Assembly: GCA_013141385.1 (NCBI GenBank)
Contig: JABFRB010000014.1
Span: forward strand, 124,001-188,000
Direction of reading: 5' to 3'
DNA length: 64,000 nucleotides
Source of the DNA: Bacteroidales bacterium
Lineage (GTDB): Bacteria > Bacteroidota > Bacteroidia > Bacteroidales > Tenuifilaceae
Shown here: piece after piece, positions 46,363 to 54,625 of the stretch
How positions within the stretch are numbered: the first letter of the stretch is position 1
How the letters are laid out: every line of letters starts with the position of its first letter
Program-made: the position numbers and the translations under genes
The notes under the pieces: generated by a model
The model's database searches: none
What the model was told of the DNA's origin: nothing
The model's input: the letters and a program-made list of their open reading frames with translations, nothing else

Positions 46363-46611
46363 CTAGATTTTTTTGTTCCCTTTTTGACGATTTGCGACTG
46401 TATTTAAAGGCTGCAAATTATTCAGATGGTCAGTTCCACCCTTTGACTGAGGAACACTATGGTCAATTTCCCATCCCATTGGAGAATTCTTTCCATAAGA
46501 TGGTTTGTAAATTACATTACCAAGTTTATCTTTTCTGTACAAATCGGGGTCTTTACCTCTTACTGGCTGGCCTTTTTCCCAAACTTCGTCTTTCCTTTGT
46601 TGATACGACAT
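46363..46611 (-). CDS. HNH endonuclease domain protein
   Basis: An 82-residue protein, little more than one HNH nuclease motif. The ATG at 46611 is preferred to a GTG two codons earlier. MGWEIDHSVPQSKGGTDHLN (about residues 45-64) gives the first His, then NNLQPLNTVANRQKGNK gives the Asn and the last basic/metal position; the E-I-D-H core is typical. The N-terminal WEKGQPVRGKDPDLYRKD extends the fold. Such stand-alone HNH proteins occur in phages, mobile elements and defence loci. It is divergent from the sigma-like operon, with a palindrome between them. Confidence 0.85.
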   Translation of the reverse strand: MSYQQRKDEVWEKGQPVRGKDPDLYRKDKLGNVIYKPSYGKNSPMGWEIDHSVPQSKGGTDHLNNLQPLNTVANRQKGNKKI

Positions 46612-46664
46612 AATCACTAATTTTTAAAGTTTTACATTAGTATATGCTGAAAAAAGAAAACAAA

Positions 46665-46681
46665 TTTCCATTGCATGGAAA
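46665..46681. promoter_or_regulatory. palindrome TTTCCAT-TGC-ATGGAAA in the divergent promoter region
   Basis: A 17-bp palindrome with 7-bp perfect arms lies midway between the HNH gene and the sigma-like gene. It is a candidate operator for a regulator of one or both operons. Confidence 0.55.
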
Positions 46682-46712
46682 AAAAACAAAAAAAAATAGC
46701 ATTTATAAATAG

Positions 46713-47306
46713 ATGGATGATAAAGACAAAATATTAGCAACAACTAATGAACTGCGAAATGCTATTCAAGAAGTTTTTACTCCTGAATTCACTAAAATAT
46801 TAATCAAATACTCGATATATAGAATAAATACAAAATTTAATATCAAGTATGATTTGAACAGGGGTTTAAGAGGAATAATGGTCGAAGATATAATATCGGA
46901 ATTAATGCTTTCCTTCGTTCGAAATGATGGTGGAAGAAATTGGAACAAGACGGAATTCCCAGATTTTAAAAACCAAATATTCAGTGCTCTTGACAGTCAA
47001 ATCTTTAATACAATTGAAAAAGAATATAGCAAAGCAATTCATACGAATTCAGACATAGAAAAACAAAGTGATATACTTATAGAGGATAACCATTATGATG
47101 AACTTATTCAATACTCGCTTGATTTTTTAACTAAACTAGGTGCATCAGATGATGAAATTCTCCTGTTTGAACCTTATATTATTCATAAAATGAAAAGAGC
47201 AGATATTGCAAAAGAATTTGGAATCACAGAACAAGAAGCAACAAATATAAAGAAGAAATTAGATAGAAAGATTCCTGTATTACGTGAACAAATTAAAGAA
47301 CTATAA
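46713..47306 (+). CDS. sigma-70-like (ECF-type) protein
   Basis: A 197-residue protein with the architecture of a small sigma factor. The first 100 residues are helical with a region-2-like segment (DIISELMLSFVRND, then FSALDSQIFNTIEKEYSKA). After an acidic linker the C terminus has a region-4-type HTH: DDEILLFEPYIIHKMKRADIAKEFGITEQEATNIKKKL (about 150-187), which would read a -35 element. The match to region 2 is weak, so it could be a sigma-like transcription factor. It starts a three-gene operon, two bases before the next start. Confidence 0.7.
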   Translation: MDDKDKILATTNELRNAIQEVFTPEFTKILIKYSIYRINTKFNIKYDLNRGLRGIMVEDIISELMLSFVRNDGGRNWNKTEFPDFKNQIFSALDSQIFNTIEKEYSKAIHTNSDIEKQSDILIEDNHYDELIQYSLDFLTKLGASDDEILLFEPYIIHKMKRADIAKEFGITEQEATNIKKKLDRKIPVLREQIKEL

Positions 47307-47308
47307 CG

Positions 47309-47716
47309 ATGAAAAACGAATTAATAAATAAAATGGATGACTACATGATATCTGCCTTAAAAAGTGGAGATAGTTCGGCTATTGATTCTTTTTTAGAAAG
47401 TTATGGGTATGACATTGAAGTCGTTAACAATATTGCAGATAAGAGTTTTAAACAGATTACTTTTTCTTTAAAGGGTCAATTGAATTCACAGAAAGATGAG
47501 ATTTTGTTAGAGAAAGTGACTAAATATTTTCAAGACGCAATTAATAAGAACATTGAGAAACCAATAAGTTATTTGAGAAATCTTGTTGACTCAAATCAAC
47601 TGGCTTTTGGTCACAGAAATTTAGAAAAACTGACCTCTGACGATATAAAAGAATTAATCAAAGACCATAATTTATTAGATATTCTTGAGAAACTTGAAAA
47701 TGATGAAAAATTCTAA
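47309..47716 (+). CDS. acidic helical protein of unknown function in the sigma/protease operon
   Basis: A 135-residue, mainly helical, acidic protein (MDDYMISALKSGDSSAIDSF, then LTSDDIKELIKDHNLLDILE). I do not recognise a family. It has no signal or membrane helix. It is sandwiched two bases after the sigma-like gene and overlaps the protease gene by about 14 bases, so the three are translated together. By position it could be an anti-sigma or adaptor protein, or the substrate of the protease. Confidence 0.6.
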   Translation: MKNELINKMDDYMISALKSGDSSAIDSFLESYGYDIEVVNNIADKSFKQITFSLKGQLNSQKDEILLEKVTKYFQDAINKNIEKPISYLRNLVDSNQLAFGHRNLEKLTSDDIKELIKDHNLLDILEKLENDEKF

Positions 47717-48503
47717 AGGAAGCATAATAGCAAAAAAACTTCTATCTGATATTGGATTTGATGAGATTACTCATTTATCAATGAAATTATTTGTTTCTGG
47801 TTTGGGAGCAACCCTTGTTGAAGAAGAATTACAAAATTCAGATGGCAAGATTGTTAGAGGTAAAACAAAGACATTAATAAAAGTAAATTCTCAAATTTCT
47901 TATGAATCAAAAAAACGTTTTACCATTGCCCATGAAGTTGGTCATTTTCTGATGCATGAAAAGATTGAAGTACACAATGAAAACTCAAATACCTTAAACT
48001 GGTTTGTTAGTACGGAAACCCAGTTGAAAAAAGGCTTGCAGGAATGGGAAGCTAATGATTTTGCATCTGAATTGCTTATGCCTGAACAAATTTTCCGAAA
48101 TGAAACTCTTGGCAAGTCCTTTTCTCCAGACTTAATTAAATATTTATCTGAAAGATTCAAAACTAGCATAACTTCGACTGTATTTAGATGCTTAAATCTT
48201 GACATTCATCCATTACTTGTTGTTTTTATCTATAATGGAACAGTTAAATATTGGGATAAAACTTCTAATTGGACTTATTGGATAAAGGATATTACTAAGT
48301 TGGCTCCCCCTGATGATTCAGTTGCAATGGAATATATAAATGCAGACTATGAATTTATTTATAGTGGAAATGAAAAGGCTCAACTTATATCGAAATCAAC
48401 CTGGTGTAAATTAAATAAGTATGATAAGGATACTGATTTTTTTGAATATTGCATTCCAACAAAACAATATAAAACCATAGTAAGTGTGATTTGGGAAAAA
48501 TAG
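47703..48503 (+). CDS. ImmA/IrrE family metallo-endopeptidase
   Basis: A 266-residue cytoplasmic metalloprotease (start ATG 47703 or the ATG three bases earlier). The zinc motif is in RFTIAHEVGHFLMHEK (HEVGH near 77), and the third ligand Glu is in the following helix, EWEANDFASELLMPEQIF near 120. The C-terminal half (about 165-266) is a less conserved sensing-type region. Relatives cleave DNA-bound repressors (ImmA on ImmR, IrrE on DdrO) and so switch on mobile-element or stress genes. No Xre repressor is in this operon; instead the partners are a sigma-like protein and an unknown acidic protein. Confidence 0.88.
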   Translation: MKNSKGSIIAKKLLSDIGFDEITHLSMKLFVSGLGATLVEEELQNSDGKIVRGKTKTLIKVNSQISYESKKRFTIAHEVGHFLMHEKIEVHNENSNTLNWFVSTETQLKKGLQEWEANDFASELLMPEQIFRNETLGKSFSPDLIKYLSERFKTSITSTVFRCLNLDIHPLLVVFIYNGTVKYWDKTSNWTYWIKDITKLAPPDDSVAMEYINADYEFIYSGNEKAQLISKSTWCKLNKYDKDTDFFEYCIPTKQYKTIVSVIWEK

Positions 48504-48581
48504 AACTTAACTTTCACTCACCCAATTCTGCAATTTTGTTCATTCAAAACCTTGAAGAGCCAAAACCGGGTTCCACCACAA

Positions 48582-48893
48582 TTAAGAAATTGTTACGTTA
48601 ATCTGCTTCCCAAATCCAATCTCTATCAATCGATAAAGGGTTGATAGCTGAATATCGCTATGACCGTTCTCAATTCTTGAAATAAAACTTTTTCGGGTTC
48701 CTGTTTTTCGTGCAAGATCCTCCTGAGTCATGTGCGCCTGTTTACGCTCTTCTCTAATAATCTCGCCAATGGCATAAGCTTTAGCCTTTATTTCAAATTC
48801 TGTTCTTTTTGCAGTGCCAAGAGAGCCATAACGCCTTTCTAAATGCTCATCGAAAGTTGTTATTTCCATACTTGTATTCTTTTCCTTTTTCAT
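48582..48893 (-). CDS. higA: Xre-type antitoxin (HigA-like), module 2
   Basis: A 103-residue HTH antitoxin with EITTFDEHLERRYGSLGTAK at the N terminus and HTH_3 ERKQAHMTQEDLARKTGTRKSFISRIENGHSDIQLSTLYRL (about 50-90). It resembles the module-1 antitoxin through most of its length. It overlaps the toxin gene by four bases and lies downstream of it. There is 78 bp to the convergent protease gene. Confidence 0.9.
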   Translation of the reverse strand: MKKEKNTSMEITTFDEHLERRYGSLGTAKRTEFEIKAKAYAIGEIIREERKQAHMTQEDLARKTGTRKSFISRIENGHSDIQLSTLYRLIEIGFGKQINVTIS

Positions 48894-49240
48894 TTCGTCC
48901 TCCTTTTTGCGTTAAAATACTCCTCTTTAATTTGCAGGGCTCTATCAATCTCATTCTTTGGGGTTTTCTGCGATTTCTTTTGAAAACCATTGAATAGTAC
49001 TACAAGATTTCCTTCATCAAAGCAGCAGAATATTCTATAAATATTGCCTTCAAACTCTATTCTGATTTCAAAAAGCCCGTCCGTTCCCTCCATGTATTGA
49101 AAGAATTTTCTTGGAATCTTTTCTGCAGTTATAATTAAGAACAAAACATAATCAATCTTGTCTTTTACTCTCTCACTCTGAGATTCAAAAAACTCTTCGA
49201 AGTAATTCTTAAAGAAAATAAGATTTCTTTTTCGCTCCAT
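48890..49240 (-). CDS. higB: RelE-superfamily toxin (HigB-like), module 2
   Basis: A 116-residue HigB-like ribosome-dependent RNase. The stretch GLFEIRIEFEGNIYRIFCCF, then VVLFNGFQKKSQKTPKNEID, is almost the same as in module 1 (26120), so the two pairs are paralogues; by eye about half the residues are identical. TAACTTTG (minus strand, 49253-49246) is six bases from the start codon, matching the module-1 promoter arrangement, but I see no -33 box at normal distance. Confidence 0.9.
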   Translation of the reverse strand: MERKRNLIFFKNYFEEFFESQSERVKDKIDYVLFLIITAEKIPRKFFQYMEGTDGLFEIRIEFEGNIYRIFCCFDEGNLVVLFNGFQKKSQKTPKNEIDRALQIKEEYFNAKRRTK

Positions 49241-49245
49241 CAGGC

Positions 49246-49253
49246 AAAGTTAA
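49246..49253 (-). promoter_or_regulatory. -7 element of higBA module 2
   Basis: TAACTTTG on the minus strand, identical to that of module 1 and six bases upstream of the toxin start, would give an almost leaderless transcript. Confidence 0.5.
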
Positions 49254-49309
49254 CGAATAATGGAACAAGATTCTAATTTTTTTATAAAAATATTGGTTAG
49301 CTGTTTACC

Positions 49310-49358
49310 TTGCTGGTGCTAACTTGCAGCCGTGTCTCTTAAAAACCATCACCAGCAA
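49310..49358. repeat. inverted repeat TTGCTGGTG / CACCAGCAA
   Basis: Nine-base perfect arms 31 bases apart, just outside HigBA module 2. GGTTAGCTG and GCTAAC occur beside the left arm, recalling the boundary repeats at 22060 and 25676, but the other shared words are missing. Confidence 0.5.
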
Positions 49359-49493
49359 AGTCTTTCACATTCATGGTTAAGATAACAACCCTAACAAACT
49401 CTTCCCACATAACCTTAACAAAAAAGAATAATTAACACCATCCCCGTAACCTTAACATCCAATTCTTCCAATTTTCCCCAACCTCTTATCATT

Positions 49494-49508
49494 ATCGCAA
49501 ATTGCGAT
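49494..49508. repeat. dispersed palindrome ATCGCAAATTGCGAT
   Basis: A perfect palindrome, the third copy of the family at 21691 and 27533. The gap 49241-49990 otherwise holds only repeats and AT-rich DNA; no gene is seen. Confidence 0.6.
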
Positions 49509-49600
49509 TATTTGGTTTTGGTTTGAAATGATTATTGTAAACCTGATGTCATAAATAACATATTATCCTGTATATCAAACAATTTTTTGAGTCAATAGAG

Positions 49601-49733
49601 TCGAGTTCACAAATTCAACGAAGTCAATACTGGAAGATATAAGCAAAAAATTAACCACTTGCTCTCCATTATTGGCATCGCAGAACTTCGTTTCTATCAT
49701 TGACTTCATCAGACTCGCAAGCTCGGTTCCAAC
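49601..49733. repeat. pair of opposed CCGAG...CGAAG repeat copies
   Basis: TCGAGTTCACAAATTCAACG followed by AAGTCAAT (49601-49627) faces a reverse-complement copy near 49690-49733, which reads GGAACCGAGCTTGCGAGTCT on the minus strand. Both belong to the family at 6467, 21769 and 41947. Confidence 0.6.
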
Positions 49734-49943
49734 CTTCCATCATCGCATTAAATAATTGTATGTCTTTGCAAATAAACACATTATTGCATATCTTATACCG
49801 AACTCACATTATAATAAATTTTAATATAAAATTCACCCTATAAAATACATGAATTAACAATAATGTTTTTGTCTGGAAATACTAGCATTAATATATATTT
49901 ATTAACTTATTGTTGGTTTATACCGACATTTTAAATAAAATAT

Positions 49944-49973
49944 TTTGAATTATAAAATTAATTTGTATTTTTG
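49944..49973 (+). promoter_or_regulatory. promoter of hipBA
   Basis: TTTG (49944-49947), 18 bases, TATTTTTG (49966-49973) fits the phylum consensus and lies 41 bases upstream of the ATG used for hipB. Confidence 0.65.
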
Positions 49974-50014
49974 TTGGGAATTACAAGCATTAAGTGCCAA
50001 AACAAATAATAGCG

Positions 50015-50365
50015 ATGGTAAATACCAACAATAACTGGACAGCAATGAGCGATAACGCTATAATGGGTGCTATTGGTGAGTTTATTAAGCAAAAACGCCT
50101 TCAGGAAAATAAATCACAGTCCCAACTAGCCAAGGAAGCCGGATTAAACAGATGGACTCTTGGACAAATTGAAAATGGAGAATCCATTACGCTCACCTCG
50201 CTCATTCAAATTTTAAGGGTACTCAACCTTTTGCATTTGCTGGATATTTTTACCATTGATGATAAAATTAGCCCTATTGAATATGCCAAAATGAAAGAGA
50301 AAAAGAGGTTGCGTGCACGAAATAAAAATACAAAACCTGATTTAAAAGAGGATATGGGATGGTAG
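50015..50365 (+). CDS. hipB: HTH antitoxin, HipB-like
   Basis: A 116-residue DNA-binding antitoxin. The ATG at 50015 is used; a GTG at 49994 and an ATG at 50045 are alternatives, and none has a clear ribosome site. The HTH_3 core IKQKRLQENKSQSQLAKEAGLNRWTLGQIENGESITLTSL spans about residues 23-62, followed by a basic C-terminal tail (KKRLRARNKNTKPD). It overlaps the toxin gene by seven bases. It should bind HipA and repress the promoter at 49944. Confidence 0.88.
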   Translation: MVNTNNNWTAMSDNAIMGAIGEFIKQKRLQENKSQSQLAKEAGLNRWTLGQIENGESITLTSLIQILRVLNLLHLLDIFTIDDKISPIEYAKMKEKKRLRARNKNTKPDLKEDMGW

Positions 50366-51666
50366 ATTATGCTTATGCAAAAATATGGGATACGCTTGTT
50401 GGTGCTGTAACCTGGGATAGTAGGAGAAATCTGGCCGATTTTCAGTACGACAAAAAATTCTTGGAAAAGAATTGGGATCTATCTCCAATAAAAATGCCTA
50501 TAAGTAATGGCGACCGTATTTACAGTTTTCCAGAGCTTTTACCATCAAAAGACAATACCGAAGATACGTTTAAAGGGTTACCCGGTTTACTGGCAGATTC
50601 GTTGCCCGATAAATACGGAAATCTTTTAATTGATAAATGGCTGGCACAAAATGGTCGTGCTCCAAACAGCATGAATCCAGTGGAGAAATTGTGCTTTATT
50701 GGAAATCGAGGGATGGGTGCGTTGGAATTTGAACCTAGCCAAATAAAAGCGGGTAAAAACACATTCTTAATCGAAATAAAAAGTTTGGTTGAAATTGCCC
50801 AAAAGATGCTTTTGGATCGTGAGCATTTTGGAACTGACCTGAATGAGGATGAACAGCATGCGATGAAAGAAATCCTGAAGATTGGTACTTCTGCCGGAGG
50901 AGCCAGACCTAAAGCCGTAATTGTCTTTAACGAAAAAACAAAAGAGGTAAGGTCGGGTCAAACGAATGCACCTAATGGCTTTGCACACTGGTTAATAAAA
51001 CTCGATGGGGTAAGCGGTGTTCAGTTTGGCGAAAGCCATGGTTGGGGGCGTGTAGAGTACGCTTACCATTTAATGGCAAAGGCTTGCAATATTGAGATGA
51101 TGCAATGTGAACTACTCGAAGAAAATGGTAGAGCTCACTTTATGACCCGAAGGTTCGACCGTGAAGGCAATACCACAAAACATCATATTCAAACTTTATC
51201 GGGAATACAACATTTCGATTATAGTAATCTGTATGCGTTTAGCTACGAGCAGGTATTTCAAACAATGCGTATTCTTAGATTAAAATATCCTGAAGCGGAG
51301 CAGATGTTTCGCAGAATGGTATTTAATGTTTTAGCCACCAATTGCGACGATCACGCCAAAAACTTCTCATTCCGACTTAAAAAAGATGCTAATTGGGAAT
51401 TATCTCCGGCTTATGATGTGTGTTACTCTTTCGACCCAACAAATGCATGGGTAAATCAACAGACCTTAAGCATAAATGGCAAGCACAAAAACATTGACAA
51501 GGGGGATTTAATGACTATTGCCAAAGCAAATAACATTAAGAAAGGTGAAAAAATTATTGATGATATTAACGAGACTGTAAAAAACTGGGGTGATTTTGCG
51601 GCAATTGCTAAAGTAAGAGCAGATCGGCAAAAAGATATTCAGGCAAACTTGCATTTGCTTAAATAA
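50359..51666 (+). CDS. hipA: HipA family serine/threonine kinase toxin
   Basis: A 435-residue HipA-type kinase toxin; E. coli HipA phosphorylates glutamyl-tRNA synthetase and drives dormancy. The N-subdomain (VGAVTWD...FPELLPSK, LPGLLADSLPDKYG near 75-90), the P-loop-like IGTSAGGARPKAVI near 176-189, the catalytic segment NVLATNCDDHAKNFSF near 324-339 and the metal Asp in LSPAYDVCYS near 353 are all present, so the toxin looks active. Its length is normal. It is translationally coupled to hipB. Confidence 0.93.
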   Translation: MVDYAYAKIWDTLVGAVTWDSRRNLADFQYDKKFLEKNWDLSPIKMPISNGDRIYSFPELLPSKDNTEDTFKGLPGLLADSLPDKYGNLLIDKWLAQNGRAPNSMNPVEKLCFIGNRGMGALEFEPSQIKAGKNTFLIEIKSLVEIAQKMLLDREHFGTDLNEDEQHAMKEILKIGTSAGGARPKAVIVFNEKTKEVRSGQTNAPNGFAHWLIKLDGVSGVQFGESHGWGRVEYAYHLMAKACNIEMMQCELLEENGRAHFMTRRFDREGNTTKHHIQTLSGIQHFDYSNLYAFSYEQVFQTMRILRLKYPEAEQMFRRMVFNVLATNCDDHAKNFSFRLKKDANWELSPAYDVCYSFDPTNAWVNQQTLSINGKHKNIDKGDLMTIAKANNIKKGEKIIDDINETVKNWGDFAAIAKVRADRQKDIQANLHLLK

Positions 51667-51889
51667 ACATGTGGTTAACGTGGAACTCACGTTATTATAT
51701 TCAATGTTGTTTTTGTTGTTTTCATCTACACATTAAATGCTAGCAAGAATAAAGTATTCCGTATCATGAAAAATAATTTTAATAATTACACACCGAAAAA
51801 ATATCCATTTTTTCACTATCTTTACTATAACATCTATTAAACATAAGCATTTAAGAAATGTAATAGAAACCCAATAAATAAGATTAGAC

Positions 51890-53122
51890 ATGAAAACAAG
51901 CCCACTTTCACCTCTAGCCGGAAAAAACAAACCTGTAAATTGGTTTTTTGCATTTAAGTTCAATAGCGAATCATATCCTGGCTGTACCGATGAAGGAAAA
52001 ACTCCTCCAGTTGGATCAAAAGGAATTTTTGGTGGAACTGTCCAAGAATATAAAAATGGACATAGCCAGCAATATGTTTTCGCAACCGATCAAAACCCTA
52101 CGCTTGTAAAAGGTGAGGGTTGTATTGGAGCAACGCTGGACGATCCATTGGGAGCAACCTTTGCACAGGTATATTTAACGGATGATTACAACTACATGAT
52201 TTGGAATGATCAGTTTTATAATGATCCTCCTCAATTTCCTAAATACCTTGGAGCTCCATGGGGTCACTCCAAAGGAATGCTAGCATGGGATGATGATGGA
52301 AATGGTTTTGTACTACAAGTTTCTACTCCATCATGGCCTGCTTCGGGTGGTAAAAAGAATCCAAGACAAACGGATGGCAATACCCTTGGATGCATTAAAG
52401 ATGATGATGTTGAGGTTAGCCAACATTTTTTCTGCTTAAAAATAAACAAGGATGATTTAGTAATCATACTAAATGCATTAATAAACGCAAGTGTTGTTAC
52501 AAATCCTACCATACCTCAAATTGTGAAAAATGGTGGGCCAGCAGATGTACAAACTTTGGTAAAGAAGGTTGGTAAAGAGTCAAAAAGCACAACGTTTACA
52601 AAGGCAACACTATCGAGTGGGGTTCAGATTTTATCAAAACCCTCAGCAATTGCAGGTCCAGTTTGGCAATTGGTTTCATCGGAATTAGGAAGCATCCCAC
52701 TGAGAGTAGCCAGCTGGTGGGAACAACCTGCTATTTATTCTACAAATAAGGATACTCAAATAACATGCTGGCCTAATGGTTTGAATAAACCTGGGGCTGT
52801 TGAGATTGCCACAACTGGAACATGGGATGGAAAAATCATTGGCTTTTTAGGAGGAGCACATCCATCCTGTAATCATGCAAAAGTAGCCGTTTCAACAGAT
52901 ACATCTTTGCCATATTCAATTTTCGGGGATATGAACCAGCAAGGTACTTTAGTGCCAATAAGCGAGAAAAGCGGTGAACCTGAAACTTGTAAGATTAGCC
53001 AAAATGCAAGGGGAGGATTATTTTACGTGGTAAATAACCAAAAACTTTTTGAAAGCGTTTCCGCTTTGCTAAAAGGGAACTCAGCACCTCTTCAACAGGC
53101 AACTAGTAATGGAAAAAAATAA
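51890..53122 (+). CDS. DNase II family protein
   Basis: A 410-residue protein of the deoxyribonuclease II family, acid DNases of animal lysosomes with scattered bacterial members. The N terminus KPVNWFFAFKF matches the family start; the first catalytic HxK is in PWGHSKGMLAWDDD (His near 125) followed by GFVLQVSTPSWP, and the second HxK is in SCNHAKVAVST (near 329) with SIFGDMNQQG after it. Both HKD-like halves are thus intact. No signal peptide is visible, unusual for an enzyme that acts outside or in lysosomes. It is transcribed alone, 223 bases after hipA, and ends at a strong terminator. Confidence 0.85.
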   Translation: MKTSPLSPLAGKNKPVNWFFAFKFNSESYPGCTDEGKTPPVGSKGIFGGTVQEYKNGHSQQYVFATDQNPTLVKGEGCIGATLDDPLGATFAQVYLTDDYNYMIWNDQFYNDPPQFPKYLGAPWGHSKGMLAWDDDGNGFVLQVSTPSWPASGGKKNPRQTDGNTLGCIKDDDVEVSQHFFCLKINKDDLVIILNALINASVVTNPTIPQIVKNGGPADVQTLVKKVGKESKSTTFTKATLSSGVQILSKPSAIAGPVWQLVSSELGSIPLRVASWWEQPAIYSTNKDTQITCWPNGLNKPGAVEIATTGTWDGKIIGFLGGAHPSCNHAKVAVSTDTSLPYSIFGDMNQQGTLVPISEKSGEPETCKISQNARGGLFYVVNNQKLFESVSALLKGNSAPLQQATSNGKK

Positions 53123-53208
53123 AGAGAGATTTCTTGAAAATAGCCTTTCGGATGTAATGAAATAGCATGATGAATTGGATATTTCATAAGATATTAAGGA
53201 GAATGTAT

Positions 53209-53243
53209 AAAAAAACCACTCATTGGACATGAGTGGTTTTTTT
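53209..53243. terminator. strong bidirectional terminator
   Basis: AAAAAAACCACTCAT and ATGAGTGGTTTTTTT form a perfect 15-bp stem with loop TGGAC between the convergent DNase II and minus-strand genes. Confidence 0.9.
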
Positions 53244-53260
53244 ATGATAATATGGATGTT

Positions 53261-53725
53261 TTAGAATCCCGTCTTTGGTACTTTTTGCCAAAGGATAAGA
53301 ACACCTACACATGCCCTATCCTGCCCTATATCTTTGATTTCGGCTTTAGCAGCAAGTAAAGTAATTTCAACAATTAACCTCCTTGTTTTTTCAATGGTAA
53401 ACCCAATGGATTCGAGGTAATCATCATCTTTATTGTCGTAAAAAACCTCCTGCGATACAGGATCGATTAAACGGATATGGATTGGATAAAACTTTGCTTC
53501 TGAGCATACAATAAATTTATAATCCTTTTCGCCAAAAAGGGTTACACTAAAACTATTGACAACATTTGTTTGAAGAAGTGCATTCTTAGATTGTCCGTAT
53601 ACATTCATATCCTCCCTATTCATAAGAACTAAACAGGTTCCCATCCTATTATAATCCCTACATGGTTGTGCTGAAGCAATATTAACGCCAATTGCTAATG
53701 TAATTGTTATTAGTAGCCACTTCAT
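53261..53725 (-). CDS. exported protein of unknown function
   Basis: A 154-residue protein with a signal peptide (LLITITLAIGVNIASAQ). The mature part contains CRDYNRMGTCLVLMNREDMN with two Cys, FSVTLFGEKDYKFIVCSEAKF and DPVSQEVFYDNKDDDYLESI; it looks like one beta-sandwich domain. I do not recognise the family. It starts three bases after the lipoprotein stop and is the last gene of the minus-strand run from 59372. Confidence 0.6.
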   Translation of the reverse strand: MKWLLITITLAIGVNIASAQPCRDYNRMGTCLVLMNREDMNVYGQSKNALLQTNVVNSFSVTLFGEKDYKFIVCSEAKFYPIHIRLIDPVSQEVFYDNKDDDYLESIGFTIEKTRRLIVEITLLAAKAEIKDIGQDRACVGVLILWQKVPKTGF

Positions 53726-53728
53726 CTT

Positions 53729-54625
53729 TTAGTATTGTTGATTAACAATTTTATTTCGAATAATAGATACCTTATTTTTCAATAAGTTAAAATTTGCTTC
53801 ACTTGTAGTTCCTTTATTGTTATCAGATATCTTAACTTTTACTCCTTTTGAGTCCATCCTTTTCGTAGAAGTTGAAGCATTTGCTCTTTCATCTTTGCCT
53901 TGTTTAAGTACTTCTCTAATTGTTGTCAAATCATCAAGCAATGCTTTAAGTGATGATTCATCTTTACAAAAGACTAGGAAACTACTGAAAAAATTCTCAT
54001 AGAATTCACCAATATCGTAAACCGATGAAACTAACTTAGGCTGGCTCTTCACATCAGTTATGGAACTTGAGGTTAAATAAAGTGCCTCAACGATAGATCC
54101 AATGCCAATTATTGAAAACACCATATTATTATCCGTTTGATCCAGAGAGTTGAAAACATCGGAAGAAAGTTCAACAGAAATCTGCTTAAGAGAATCGAGG
54201 TTAGAAGAATTAGCCTCCATCCTTTTAAAGTAAGTCTCCTTGAAAAGGTGCTCAATGCCAAGTTTTACCGAAAATTCCTGGAGGGTTGTTAAATATTTAA
54301 GCGATTGAGTATTTTTTTCATATACACTTAAGTAGTAATAATCGCAAAAATACATGCCAAAATACAGAGATTGATTCCGGAATAAGTTAATTTTTTCAAT
54401 GTCTACAAGAGGGTAGATTGAGTTTTCTTTATAGGCAAGACCTTCGTCCTTTACAAAGCTCATGAGTTCCTGTGGTGAAGGCAAAAGATATTCGATTCGC
54501 TGCCTATTGATTGAATCGTTCTTTTGTGCTAAGATATCTGCCTCTTTCTTCTTGGATTCGTTTACACATCCAAAAAGATTTAGGAGGAGAAAGCTGATTA
54601 ATAGTAAACTAGTTTTTTGTTTCAT
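53729..54625 (-). CDS. lipoprotein of unknown function
   Basis: A 298-residue lipoprotein (signal LLLISFLLLNLFGC, Cys at residue 20) with a mainly helical mature part (SLYFGMYFCDYYYLSVYEKN, TLQEFSVKLGIEHLFKETYF, SFLVFCKDESSLKALLDDLT). No known domain was recognised. It is 123 bases downstream of the ABC protein gene and three bases upstream of the exported protein gene, so the two may be extracytoplasmic partners of the transporter. Confidence 0.65.
   Translation of the reverse strand: MKQKTSLLLISFLLLNLFGCVNESKKKEADILAQKNDSINRQRIEYLLPSPQELMSFVKDEGLAYKENSIYPLVDIEKINLFRNQSLYFGMYFCDYYYLSVYEKNTQSLKYLTTLQEFSVKLGIEHLFKETYFKRMEANSSNLDSLKQISVELSSDVFNSLDQTDNNMVFSIIGIGSIVEALYLTSSSITDVKSQPKLVSSVYDIGEFYENFFSSFLVFCKDESSLKALLDDLTTIREVLKQGKDERANASTSTKRMDSKGVKVKISDNNKGTTSEANFNLLKNKVSIIRNKIVNQQY

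Noticed and set aside
45876-46613. 245-codon plus-strand frame opposite the HNH region
   Set aside because: It lies antisense to three genes with recognisable motifs (HNH, zinc ribbon); its translation is Phe/Leu-rich with no domain.
45524-51000. Direct repeat of the tRNA-Val 3' end as an attachment site
   Set aside because: I scanned for TTCGAATCC and neighbouring bases downstream and found no second copy in the window.
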